The notes below the pieces were generated by a model. It did no database searches and was not told the origin of the DNA. It saw only the letters and a program-made list of their open reading frames with translations. Position numbers and translations under genes: made by a program. 64,000 nucleotides of DNA from Nitritalea halalkaliphila LW7 (GTDB lineage Bacteria; Bacteroidota; Bacteroidia; Cytophagales; Cyclobacteriaceae): NCBI RefSeq assembly GCF_000265075.1, contig NZ_AJYA01000016.1:148332-212331 (forward strand), written 5' to 3'. Positions 9,052-17,635 of this stretch are shown here, in pieces (the first letter of the stretch is position 1; the number at the start of each line of letters is the position of its first letter).

Positions 9052-10152
9052 TTAAAATCGTTTAGTTCTATTTCTTCTGTAATCCTCGAAAATGAGATTG
9101 CCTAATCCTTTTAGGCTGCTGTAATAGGCGTTTCCGTTATTTACCTGAGTGAATTCTTTCACAAACTCCTTCAGATAGGGGTCGGAGGCGATCATAAAAG
9201 TGGTCACCGGAATCGAAAGGCGGCGGCACTGCGCGGCCAAGTTGAGGGTTTCGTTCAGGATTTTACTGTCGATGCCAAAACTGTTTTTATAGTATTTTAT
9301 TCCTACTTTCAGGCAGGTAGGTTTGCCATCGGTGATCATAAAGATCTGCTTGTTTGGGTTTTTTCTTCGCCTCAGCAGGTTCATCGCCAGCTGTAAGCCA
9401 GCGACCGTATTGGTGTGGTAAGGCCCTACTTGAAGGTAGGGCAGGTCTTTAATCTCGATCTGCCAGGCATCGTTTCCAAAGACGATTACATCCAGCGTAT
9501 CTTTTGGATAGCGGGTCTTGATCAGCTCCGCTAGCGCCATGGCCACTTTTTTCGCTGGCGTGATGCGGTCTTCCCCATATAAAATCATGGAGTGCGAAAT
9601 ATCTATCATCAGCACGGTAGACGTCTGGGTTTTGACCTCCTGATCGACTACCTCGAGATCCTCCTCCGTAAGCAGATGGTCTCCTGAAAAGCCATGATTA
9701 ATATGTGCATTACGCAGGCTTTCGGTGAGTGCGATTTGGTCTAGGTTATCCCCGAAGGCATAAGGTCTGCGGTCGGTGCCGCGTTCATCTCCAGGGCCCG
9801 TAAAGGTGGTTTTATGCTGGCCGCCTTTCCCCTTTTTCAGCTTGCCAAAAATTTCTTCCAAAGCACTTTTTCGGATAGACTGCTCTGCTTTTCCTGTGAT
9901 TTTAATTTCTCCTTTTTGGTTCTCTTCTGTGAGATAGCCTTTCGTTTTCATTTCCTCGATAAAGTCTCCGATGCCGTAATCGGGAGTCGTGAGGTTATAG
10001 CGCTTATCTAAATTACTCAACCAGCTCAGGGCCTCGCTCACATCCCCACCGGTCATGGTGACGAGTTGTAGAAAAACCTGTAAAAGCTGATCAAAAGTGC
10101 TTTTTGTTTGGTCTTTTGGCGGAATATACTGGGTAAAACGAAATCCTTTCAT
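9052..10152 (-). CDS. VWA-domain protein paired with the AAA+ ATPase
   Basis: A 366-residue protein with no signal peptide, so probably cytoplasmic. The N-terminal half is helical and charged (DVSEALSWLSNLDKRY, then a KKGKGGQHKTTFTG basic linker). The C-terminal half is a von Willebrand A domain with the MIDAS motif DISHSM at about residue 185 and the conserved threonine of ITDGKPT at about 278. It resembles ChlD/CoxE-type VWA proteins, which recruit an AAA+ ring to a target. The ATPase gene follows after 1 nt, so the two subunits are almost certainly made together. No third subunit or evident client gene is adjacent. Confidence 0.83.
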   Translation of the reverse strand: MKGFRFTQYIPPKDQTKSTFDQLLQVFLQLVTMTGGDVSEALSWLSNLDKRYNLTTPDYGIGDFIEEMKTKGYLTEENQKGEIKITGKAEQSIRKSALEEIFGKLKKGKGGQHKTTFTGPGDERGTDRRPYAFGDNLDQIALTESLRNAHINHGFSGDHLLTEEDLEVVDQEVKTQTSTVLMIDISHSMILYGEDRITPAKKVAMALAELIKTRYPKDTLDVIVFGNDAWQIEIKDLPYLQVGPYHTNTVAGLQLAMNLLRRRKNPNKQIFMITDGKPTCLKVGIKYYKNSFGIDSKILNETLNLAAQCRRLSIPVTTFMIASDPYLKEFVKEFTQVNNGNAYYSSLKGLGNLIFEDYRRNRTKRF

Positions 10153-10218
10153 AATGACTCTATAACAATAATCAGGCCTGCGTAGTTTAGAATACCTCGA
10201 ACTTAACCAACGACCCTC

Positions 10219-10449
10219 ATGAAAAATTACCTCTTTCCGGTCTATGTGATGACCGCCGTTCTGTTGATCTATGTGACCATGGTGACTATGGAACTAAGTA
10301 CTGCTTTGATTTTATTTGTATTCAGTCTTTCTCCTATAGGCATGCTCTGGATGGTGTATCAGGTTCTTCGGGCGGAGGTTCCGGTGAAGCATACGTTCGA
10401 GGAGCGCTGGTATGAAGATGAACAGGGGCAGGGTCCGCAAGCACAGTAG
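10219..10449 (+). CDS. Small membrane protein, unknown function
   Basis: A 76-residue protein with two predicted membrane segments (about residues 5-22 and 27-48). A short charged cytoplasmic tail contains HTFEERWYEDEQ and ends in a Gln/Gly-rich stretch. I recognise no family. It is divergent from the VWA gene (66-bp gap) and is followed by a GGCC palindrome and a strong terminator, which fits a real, independently transcribed gene. Confidence 0.6.
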   Translation: MKNYLFPVYVMTAVLLIYVTMVTMELSTALILFVFSLSPIGMLWMVYQVLRAEVPVKHTFEERWYEDEQGQGPQAQ

Positions 10450-10471
10450 TGCGGATGCCATGTTCGGTGTC

Positions 10472-10491
10472 CTTTGGCCCATGGGCCAAAG
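10472..10491. repeat. 20-bp perfect GGCC palindrome
   Basis: CTTTGGCCCATGGGCCAAAG is a perfect 20-bp palindrome. It lies 22 bp after the stop of the small membrane protein gene and abuts the terminator stem at 10492. It is the longest of the TTTGGCC-type palindromes in the window. Confidence 0.6.
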
Positions 10492-10526
10492 AAAAAGGCA
10501 GCTTTCTTTACGAGAGCTGCCTTTTT
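10492..10526. terminator. Bidirectional intrinsic terminator
   Basis: AAAAAGGCAGCT pairs with AGCTGCCTTTTT around an 11-base loop, between the plus-strand small protein gene and the minus-strand fasciclin gene ending at 10542. Confidence 0.85.
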
Positions 10527-10541
10527 TATATGAACTTTTTC

Positions 10542-11781
10542 TTACTCTAGGACAGGAGTGCCCTCGTTTACTGTTGGCCATACCCCTGGATTAGGGACCG
10601 ATACACCGCGAGTGTCACCACGCATTTGATCTTGACCGAATTTATAAAGTGGGTTTCCACGGAAGGAAATCTGGCCTGCTGTGATTTCCATGAAGTCTTC
10701 AGTGCTCACAGTAGAAGGTGCCCATACGACTTCATTCGTAAATAGTGGCCAAATTTCAGGGTTGCCACCGAAGTTACTGGTGTTCGGCTCATCATTAATG
10801 AAGCGGTAAAGGGTACGTCCTGAAGCGAAGTCTACGAAGAAGCGGGAGTTTCCATCACCGGCTACGATCATGCCGTCTTCTTCCACGTAATTATTGCCAT
10901 CGGCGCCTACTAATTGGCCTACGGCTACCATTAGGGTGTAGTCCGGCTTAGCCACGAACCAGTTATCCCCCACACCGTCACCATTAAAGGTGTTTGGCAT
11001 CATTTCATCGCCGGCGAAGTAGTAGAGAGGCCAGCCGTTATAGGTGGTCTGCATGCCATTCTCCGTTTCGATGCTGCCGATGAGGGCTTCGTCACCCATT
11101 CCGTCTAGGTTGATTTCTTCGGCAAAGAAGATCGGCCAGTTATTGGCGCAGCCGCCGGAGCAATTATTTTCACCGTTAATGTCTGGGGCGAAGAAGTAGA
11201 GCGTACGTCCCGCTTGGTCGGTAAGTACGGTTCCGAAATCATCGCTCATGCGTGTTTCTAAGGTAGGGGTGGCATCCATGTCTGGGAGTAGAACGGCATC
11301 GATAAGGTGAATGATACCGTTAGATCCTGCGATATCTGCTGAGACTGACAGAGGCACTGTTATTAATCATTACAGGATCTACTCCGGTGATGGTCAGCTG
11401 TTCACCGTTTAGTGTTTCCAGCATGGTGCCTTCAGAAAGTGTAGCGGCGGCGATGCGACCTTCTACCACGTGGAAGGTAAGTACGCTAGTGAGGAGGTCT
11501 GTAGGAATGTCCGATAGGGAACTCCAGTCCGGATTGCTGGCCAGTAGGTTTTCGAAAGCGGCATTCGTAGGTGCGAAAACCGTAAATGGTCCGGGACCCT
11601 GTAAGGCACCCACGAGGTCAGCTGCCTGAAGTGCCTGCACGAGAATACTAACGTCGTCTGTTTCTAATGCGATGTCTACGATGCTTTGATCTAGGATCAT
11701 CGGCTGATCGTCTTCGTCGTTACATGCGACCATAAAGGCGGCCAGCATGAAAACAAAGGAGAGGATAGAGAATTTTTTCAT
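10542..11781 (-). CDS. Lipoprotein: fasciclin domain plus Lipoprotein_15 repeats (frameshifted)
   Basis: About 413 codons. The signal peptide ends in a lipobox-like VAC (MKKFSILSFVFMLAAFMVAC), suggesting a lipid anchor. Residues about 35-165 form one fasciclin (FAS1) domain with the hallmark FTVFAPTNAAFENLL and, past the shift, SNGIIHLIDAVLLP. The rest matches the secreted repeat of COG4315/PF03640, with GRTLYFFAPD, CSGGCANNWPIF and a second copy around GRTLYRF and EIWPLF. Function is unknown; FAS1 domains mediate adhesion. The frame breaks at about 11340-11350, within the last strand of the FAS1 domain. One extra base, or two missing, explains it. The fusion order is seen directly once the frame is joined. 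Confidence 0.8.
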
Positions 11782-12005
11782 GATAAGTTTTGAGTTGGAT
11801 TTAATTTTTAACAGCCTTGAGGGGTAAAGGTTATTTTTATTTTAAACATTTTATTGGATTTATTATAAATTTGATGGTTTTGAGGATGAAGGAGTGTGTA
11901 GGTGATGATGAAAAAAGGGTGGAGTAGGTGGCTGTAGTTCTGGGTGAAGGGGCACTTTTTTTATGTGCCTACAGGTCATTAGCAGTGGAATCGGTTTTAT
12001 TATGT

Positions 12006-12013
12006 TATTTTTG
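12006..12013 (+). promoter_or_regulatory. Candidate -7 box for prfA
   Basis: TATTTTTG matches the Bacteroidota -7 consensus TAnnTTTG and lies 28 bp before the prfA start. No clear -33 TTTG partner is visible at the expected distance. The rest of the 259-bp gap between the lipoprotein gene and prfA shows nothing else recognisable. Confidence 0.5.
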
Positions 12014-12040
12014 TGGCTTAAATAAGCAAAAGGAGAGAAC

Positions 12041-13113
12041 ATGCTTGATAAATTACAGGCACTGAAAGAGCGCTTCGAAGATGTGGGCCAGCTGATTATT
12101 CAGCCGGAGGCGATGGCGGACATGCAGGGATATACGAAGCTGACCAAAGAATATAAGGAGTTAGAGAAAATCGTGCAGCTTTATGAGCGGTATAAGTTGG
12201 TTACAGAAAACTTACGTAACGCCAAGCAGCTTTTAGAGACAGAGAAAGACCCTGATTTTCGGGAGATGGCCAAGGCTGAGATAGAGGAGTTACGTCCTCA
12301 GGTGGGCGAGTTAGAGGAGGAGATCAAGCAGCAGCTGGTGCCGAAGGATCCGAACGATAGTAAGGACTGCATCTTGGAAGTTCGTGCGGGCACTGGTGGC
12401 GATGAGGCGGCTATTTTCGCTGGAGATTTATTTCGGATGTACCAGCGTTTTTGCGAAAAGCAAAACTGGAAGCTCACTGTATTAGACTTAACTTTCGGTA
12501 CCTCTGGTGGGTATAAGGAAATTATCAGTACCATTTCCGGAGATGATGTCTATGGCAAGATGAAATTCGAGTCGGGTGTGCACCGGGTACAACGGGTACC
12601 GGCCACAGAAACCCAAGGCAGGGTGCATACTTCTGCTGCTACAGTGGCTGTCCTGCCCGAAATGGATGAGGTGGAAGTGGACCTAAACATGAATGATATT
12701 CGAAAGGACACCTACTGTTCATCGGGTCCAGGTGGTCAATCGGTGAATACCACGTATTCTGCTGTTCGATTAACGCATAATCCTACGGGAATTGTCGTTA
12801 CCTGTCAGGATGAAAAGTCTCAGATTAAAAACTTCGAGAAGGCGCTGAAGGTTCTTCGCTCACGTCTCTATGAAATGGAGCTCGCTAAGCATAACGAGGC
12901 GGTAGGGCGCAGCGCAAGTCCATGGTGCGTACGGGGGATCGCTCGGAGAAAATCCGTACCTACAACTATCCGCAAAGTCGTGTTACCGATCACCGGATTA
13001 ACAAAACGGTGTATAACCTTCCCGATGTAATGGAAGGGGATATAGCGGATTTTATTTCGGCTTTGCGCCTAGCAGAAAATTTAGCGAAAATGAACGAGTC
13101 GGGAGTGGAGTAG
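12041..13113 (+). CDS. prfA: Peptide chain release factor 1 (frameshifted)
   Basis: About 357 codons, normal for RF1, which recognises UAA and UAG and triggers peptide release. The GGQ loop is present as [14 protein letters not shown] (about residues 231-244). The anticodon-like region is as expected for RF1. Frame is lost at the GGG run 12905-12907, where one more G restores [19 protein letters not shown] and runs to the true stop at 13113. Without the repair the protein would carry a wrong C-terminus in a gene needed by every bacterium. Programmed frameshifting is known for prfB, not prfA, so this is most simply an error in the sequence. Confidence 0.93.
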
Positions 13114-13116
13114 CTA

Positions 13117-13150
13117 AAAAAAGCGCTGTACGTACATACAGCGCTTTTTT
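13117..13150. terminator. Bidirectional terminator between prfA and the AraC gene
   Basis: AAAAAAGCGCTGTA pairs with TACAGCGCTTTTTT around a six-base loop, in the 97-bp gap between convergent genes. Confidence 0.9.
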
Positions 13151-13210
13151 ATATTTTATATGCTTTGCTTTTTATGTGTAGATCCCTATTACTTCGGGTT
13201 GTAGGCAGGT

Positions 13211-14140
13211 TTACTGCACATTAATAAGCGACTCTCTTCTTCTCATTTTGCCGGCAGGCAAGCCGTACATCATCTTAAAGCGACGGCAGAAGTAAGCGGT
13301 ATCTTTATAGCCCACTTCTTTTCCGATGTCTCGGATACTTTTCTTAGTGGTGCGCAGTAACTCCACAGCCGCTTCCATGCGCTGGTATTCGATATAATCC
13401 TGCGGGTTTATGCCTGTGAGCATCTTGAAATACTGGCCCACGTAGTCTTCGGAGACATTTGCCACCTTAGCGAGCACTTTATTAGATAGGTCGCCGCCGA
13501 TGTTTTTCTTGATGTAGGTGAACATGTCGATGAGGCGCGGATCCTTAAAGTAGGTGCTGTTCGTGGAGAGTTCTTCCATGAAGAGACGGTTTTTCAGGAT
13601 GTGACGTACGATCTCGATCACGAGTAGCTCAGTGTGGATCTTGATGACACGCTCTTTGCCCGGCACGCTTTGTTCTGATTCTTTAACGATATCTTCTGTA
13701 ATAGACGCGAGACGATCGTTAAAGCGAATGACGAATGGTGGAATACCGAGTGAGTTAAAGAAGTTGACGACATCAAAAACCTTGGCTTCGAAGTTCACAA
13801 TGGACACACAGTCTTCTTCTGCGTTTTTGATGTCCTTAAAGCTAAGGGTCTGCAAGTACTTCCTCTTATTTTCCAAGTAAGCCTCATTGTCCATTTCACT
13901 TTTCTTAGACGTGGTGCCAAAAGTGACGGAGGTGGTTCTTCCAGCCGGAATAAACAGGATTTCTCCTTCGTTCACCGTTTCGCCGGCTTCAGAAAACTTG
14001 AGAGTACCCTGATGCAGCAGGATAACAGTATTTTCAGCATCGTGAAAATTTGTGACGGCAAAAGATTTCTCTACTTTGTAGTTATTGCCCTTAAGGAATC
14101 TGACTCCAACAGATTCGATTACTTTATTGTAGTATTCCAT
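13211..14140 (-). CDS. AraC-family transcriptional regulator
   Basis: About 309 residues from the ATG at 14140 (MEYYNKVIESVGVRFLKG). An upstream in-frame ATG at 14197 would add 19 atypical residues and is less likely. The N-terminus is a cupin-like sensing domain (VILLHQGTLKFSEAGETV and EILFIPAGRTTSV). The last 100 residues hold the paired AraC helix-turn-helix motifs (LAKVANVSEDYVGQYFK and DIGKEVGYKDTAYFCRRFK). The family binds DNA next to promoters after sensing a small molecule, and here the ligand and targets are unknown. The gene is monocistronic: a terminator lies before it (14233-14262) and another after its stop. Confidence 0.9.
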   Translation of the reverse strand: MEYYNKVIESVGVRFLKGNNYKVEKSFAVTNFHDAENTVILLHQGTLKFSEAGETVNEGEILFIPAGRTTSVTFGTTSKKSEMDNEAYLENKRKYLQTLSFKDIKNAEEDCVSIVNFEAKVFDVVNFFNSLGIPPFVIRFNDRLASITEDIVKESEQSVPGKERVIKIHTELLVIEIVRHILKNRLFMEELSTNSTYFKDPRLIDMFTYIKKNIGGDLSNKVLAKVANVSEDYVGQYFKMLTGINPQDYIEYQRMEAAVELLRTTKKSIRDIGKEVGYKDTAYFCRRFKMMYGLPAGKMRRRESLINVQ

Positions 14141-14228
14141 GAGTACTAGGCTTGGTTGTCTGCTATAAAAGTATAATTTTTTTCTTACAGATCGCAATAT
14201 AATTCAACAAAAATTTAAATAGCAATAA

Positions 14229-14262
14229 AAAAAAGCCCCAAATCAGGTAGATTATGGGGCTT
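14229..14262 (-). terminator. Terminator of the acyl-CoA dehydrogenase gene
   Basis: On the minus strand AAGCCCCA pairs with TGGGGCTT around a 14-base loop and is followed by a run of eight T, 19 bp past the dehydrogenase stop at 14281. Confidence 0.88.
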
Positions 14263-14280
14263 CAGGGGCTGAAAATGCAA

Positions 14281-15421
14281 TTACTTGAGGATGCTTCTCG
14301 AGATTACGATCTTCTGAATCTCGCTTGTGCCCTCGTAAATCTGTGTGATTTTCGCATCGCGCATCAAGCGCTCTACGTGGTATTCCTTTACATATCCGTA
14401 GCCACCATGCACCTGTACAGCTTCTACGGTCACCTGCATGGCCACTTCTGAGGCGTATAATTTGGCCATGGCACTGGCATCTGCGTAAGGCTTGCCCGCA
14501 TCCTTTAGCCAAGCGGATTTCAGCACAAGAAGTCGAGCGGCTTCGATTTGGGTAGCCATATCTGCGAGTTTAAACTGGATCGCCTGATGTTCTGAAATCG
14601 GTTTGCCAAAGGCTTTACGCTCCTTTGAATAGGCTAAGGCCAGTTCATAGGCACCCGAGGCGATACCGAGTGCCTGCGCAGCGATACCTATTCTTCCTCC
14701 ATTTAGGGTTTCCATGGCGAAACGGAAGCCGAAGCCTTCTTCACCGATACGGTTTTCGACCGGCACTTTCACATCACTCAGCATGATGGAGTGGGTATCT
14801 GAACCTCGAATACCCAGCTTATCTTCTTTTTTCCCTACCGTAAAGCCCTCGTATTCTTTTTCCACGATAAAAGCAGAAATGCCTTTATGGCCTAGAGCGG
14901 CATTCGTCTGGGCGATTACCAGGTAAACACTCGCGTTATTACCGTTCGTGATCCAGTTTTTCGTTCCATTCAAAATATAATGATCGCCATTCAGCTCGGC
15001 AGTGGTGCGCTGAGAAGTGGCATCTGAGCCTGGCTTCGGGCTCTGAAAGACAGAAGGCGCCGATGATTTGGCCGCTGGCCAAAGGTTTTAAATATTTCTC
15101 TTTCTGTGCTTCAGTACCGTATTTTTCGAGTCCCCAGCATACCAAGGAATTATTTACAGACATAGAAACAGAGGCAGAAGCGTCGATCTTAGACAGTTCC
15201 TCCATAGCTAGCACATAGGATACGGTATCCATGCCTCCACCATCATACTTAGGATCCACCATCATGCCCATAAAGCCAAGTTCTCCCATCTTTTTAATTT
15301 GTTCATGGGGAAACTTAGCCTCTGTATCGCGCTCGATGACGCCCGGTAATAACTCAGTTTGCGCAAACTCTCTCGCAGCCATCTGCACCGCTAGCTGCTC
15401 CTCGGTAAATTCGAAATGCAT
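14281..15421 (-). CDS. Acyl-CoA dehydrogenase (frameshifted)
   Basis: About 379 codons, the usual length for a short-chain type FAD enzyme that oxidises acyl-CoA to trans-2-enoyl-CoA and passes electrons to ETF. The start is taken at 15421 ([13 protein letters not shown]), typical of the family. The FAD-binding segments [10 protein letters not shown] and [10 protein letters not shown], and the catalytic Glu in IYEGTSEIQ at the C-terminus, are visible. The frame breaks between CLSEPEA and GSDATSQ at about 15031-15036: one surplus base in the C pair accounts for it, making this one of the few insertions in the window. Chain-length specificity cannot be settled from sequence alone. Confidence 0.9.
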
Positions 15422-15464
15422 ATATCTAATGGGTTTATTTTTTTCGTGTTCGGAATATAGGCAC

Positions 15465-15499
15465 AAAAAACTAAAGGGACAATAAACATGTCCCTTTAG
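15465..15499 (-). terminator. Terminator of the YugP-like peptidase gene
   Basis: CTAAAGGGAC and GTCCCTTTAG form a perfect 10-bp stem. Read on the minus strand the stem is followed by TTTTTT (15470-15465), 28 bp past the peptidase stop and before the dehydrogenase start. Confidence 0.9.
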
Positions 15500-15526
15500 T
15501 AAACTCGTTTTCGTATAAATAGTTTC

Positions 15527-16213
15527 TTAATCCCGATTTCCGAAGAAAATATAGACGTAGTAGGCTAATGTGGCTAATGAAGCTAATGCGGCCACTACAT
15601 AGGTCATCGCTGCCCACTTTAGGGCATCCTTAGACATAGCGTATTCGGACGGAGTAACGACATTTCGCTGTTTCACCCATGCCAGCGCGCGGTTACTTGC
15701 GTCAAATTCCACCGGCAGTGTAACGAGCGAAAACAAGGTCATCACGCCATAGGAGCCCACCACGATCGCGCCGATTAACTGGTAATCTAAGCCGATGAGG
15801 AATCCCCCGAAAAGAGAGGCGATGAGGACGATGTTCAAGATCTTACCGGAGGCCACCTGTAGCGGAACCAGCTTAGAGCGCATCTCTAACCAGGCATAAG
15901 AGGTGGCATGCTGCACGGCGTGTCCACACTCATGCGCGGAAACGGCCACCGCTGCTGCATTTCTGCCATAATACACATCTTGGCTCAGGTTAACGGTGCG
16001 GTCCTGGGGATTATAATGGTCGGTGAGCTGACCTTCCACACAGAGCACACGCACATCGCGGATACCATTATCGGCAAGCATCAGCTCTGCGACTTCCTTT
16101 CCGGAGAGATTCGCCTGAAGGGCTGTTTGCGAATATTCTTTAAACTTCGACTTCAGACGGTTACTAACGATCCAGCCTAAGGCTGCGAAGACGATGAAAA
16201 TGACCAGAATCAT
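15527..16213 (-). CDS. Zinc metallopeptidase, YugP/DUF2268-like membrane protein
   Basis: A 228-residue membrane protein. It has an N-terminal membrane helix, a cytoplasmic-looking catalytic part with the HExxH zinc motif in SAHECGHAVQH at about residues 92-102, and the downstream VEFDASNRA segment that supplies the third ligand region. Two or three further hydrophobic segments follow. This matches the neutral zinc metallopeptidase (YugP) family found across Firmicutes and Bacteroidota, whose substrates are not established. It lies 24 bp downstream of the flippase-like gene on the same strand and ends in its own terminator, so it may be the last gene of the panC-panD operon. Confidence 0.88.
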   Translation of the reverse strand: MILVIFIVFAALGWIVSNRLKSKFKEYSQTALQANLSGKEVAELMLADNGIRDVRVLCVEGQLTDHYNPQDRTVNLSQDVYYGRNAAAVAVSAHECGHAVQHATSYAWLEMRSKLVPLQVASGKILNIVLIASLFGGFLIGLDYQLIGAIVVGSYGVMTLFSLVTLPVEFDASNRALAWVKQRNVVTPSEYAMSKDALKWAAMTYVVAALASLATLAYYVYIFFGNRD

Positions 16214-16237
16214 AATCTTAAATTTAGTTTGTAATTT

Positions 16238-17266
16238 TTAAAACGATTCGCCCCGCTTTTTAGTTGCTTGGGCGTTTAAAATTTTCAGGCTCGCGCCAAA
16301 AGCCAGCAGTCCGACGAGCGCTACCAAGAGGGTTTGGCTACCATGAATGATAACAGCAAAAACCTTTCCTTCTGTGAGCTCGAGCCCTAGAACGTTTAAA
16401 ATGTACGCCACAAGCGCATGAAAGGTACCGATTCCCCCCTGAACAGGCGCCACCATGCCAATACTTCCCATGACCATCACAAGGAGGATGGCGGAAGCGG
16501 ACAGATTGGCAGTGCTGGGAATAGCCAGTGCCACCCAGTACATCGTCAGGTAATAGCTAAGCCAGATAAGTACCGAGCTTGCCCAGAAGGCAAAAGGCTT
16601 GTCGAGCTTTCCGATGCTTTGGATTCCTGTCAGCACTTGCCGTGCAAACTGCTGAAATTTATTTACCCATCCACTGGCGGCGTACTTTTTTACTAGGATA
16701 CGGATGGCGATGCCCGTGATGGCTAGTGCCCCGAGGAGGAAAGGAAGGTTGTTTTGGAAGCTTTGCGCCAGGGCGCCTAGATCCACCAGTTCTCCGAATA
16801 GGCGCAAAAACAATTTCGCTTCCACTAGAAATGCGATGCCGATGGTGGCGAGTAGGAAAAGGAGGTCCAAGCTGCGCTCCACCACCACCGTTCCGAGGGA
16901 TTGGCTGATGGGCTTTCCGCTGAGCCTGTTGACGGCAGCGCAGCGGGCCACTTCTCCGGCGCGTGGCAGCAGTAGGTTGGTCACGTATCCGATCATCAGT
17001 GCCCAGAAGCTGTTCAGGGTGCTGATGGCTTCGGTGTCCGTGTCGGTGTTTAGTAGGAGTTTCCAGCGGTATGCACGCAGCCAGAAGCCGTAAATGCTGA
17101 GTAGAATGGAGGCGATAAACCAGCCGCGATGCATCTCTGATAGCGCTGCGGTAATGAGTGAAAAGTCAAGATCTTTATAGAGTAACCAAAAAATCCAGCC
17201 TGCAAGGGCCAGTGAAAGGGCTACTTGCAGGCTTTGTTTCAGGCGCTTCGGCAGTGCGAGGCTCAT
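16238..17266 (-). CDS. Lysylphosphatidylglycerol synthase TM-region/flippase-like protein
   Basis: A 342-residue polytopic membrane protein of the UPF0104/PF03706 family. Roughly eight membrane segments are visible, with the family landmarks RAYRWKLLL (about residues 64-72), LLLPRAGEVARC (about 98-109), VVVERSLDLL and APVQGGIGTFHALV (about 272-285). It lacks the soluble aminoacyl-transfer domain of MprF, so lipid or precursor flipping is the usual inference, not lipid lysylation. The ATG follows the panD stop directly (TAAATG), which implies translational coupling. The pairing with panD/panC is seen in other Bacteroidota and probably has no metabolic meaning. Confidence 0.87.
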   Translation of the reverse strand: MSLALPKRLKQSLQVALSLALAGWIFWLLYKDLDFSLITAALSEMHRGWFIASILLSIYGFWLRAYRWKLLLNTDTDTEAISTLNSFWALMIGYVTNLLLPRAGEVARCAAVNRLSGKPISQSLGTVVVERSLDLLFLLATIGIAFLVEAKLFLRLFGELVDLGALAQSFQNNLPFLLGALAITGIAIRILVKKYAASGWVNKFQQFARQVLTGIQSIGKLDKPFAFWASSVLIWLSYYLTMYWVALAIPSTANLSASAILLVMVMGSIGMVAPVQGGIGTFHALVAYILNVLGLELTEGKVFAVIIHGSQTLLVALVGLLAFGASLKILNAQATKKRGESF

Positions 17267-17614
17267 TTAGATGAGTCGGTTATGATCGTCAGGAAAGAGG
17301 ACGATCGGCTTATGTACTTTGGCAGCGCTTTTTTCCATGCTGGCATACGAGATGATGATTACGATATCTCCGACCTGGGCTTTGCGCGCAGCGGGACCAT
17401 TTAGGCAGATCATCCCTGAGCCACGCTCACCTTTAATAACATAGGTTTCGAGGCGCTCCCCGTTATTAATGTTTACGATCTGGACCTTTTCGTTTTCTAT
17501 CAGGTCGGCGGCATCCATGAGGTCCTCATCGATGGTGATGCTACCTACATAGTGGAGCTCGGCTTGGGTGATGCGTACTCGGTGGATTTTTGATTTTAGA
17601 ACTTCGATGAACAT
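17267..17614 (-). CDS. panD: Aspartate 1-decarboxylase
   Basis: A 115-residue pyruvoyl enzyme that makes beta-alanine from aspartate for pantothenate synthesis. The self-cleavage site is the Gly24-Ser25 bond in [10 protein letters not shown], and the new N-terminal Ser25 becomes the pyruvoyl group. Lys9 and the active-site Tyr in the [10 protein letters not shown] segment are conserved. It lies 21 bp downstream of panC on the same strand, so both branches of pantothenate synthesis are encoded together. Intact and full length. Confidence 0.96.
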   Translation of the reverse strand: MFIEVLKSKIHRVRITQAELHYVGSITIDEDLMDAADLIENEKVQIVNINNGERLETYVIKGERGSGMICLNGPAARKAQVGDIVIIISYASMEKSAAKVHKPIVLFPDDHNRLI

Positions 17615-17635
17615 GTTCAGAAATTTTCGCGCAAG

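Noticed and set aside
12880..13030. Programmed frameshift in prfA
   Set aside because: Programmed shifts are known for prfB at a stop with an SD-like signal; here there is only a GGG run, and similar breaks occur in many unrelated genes.
14141..14197. Longer AraC start at 14197
   Set aside because: The added 19 residues are basic and aromatic and do not fit the family; ATG at 14140 gives a normal N-terminus.
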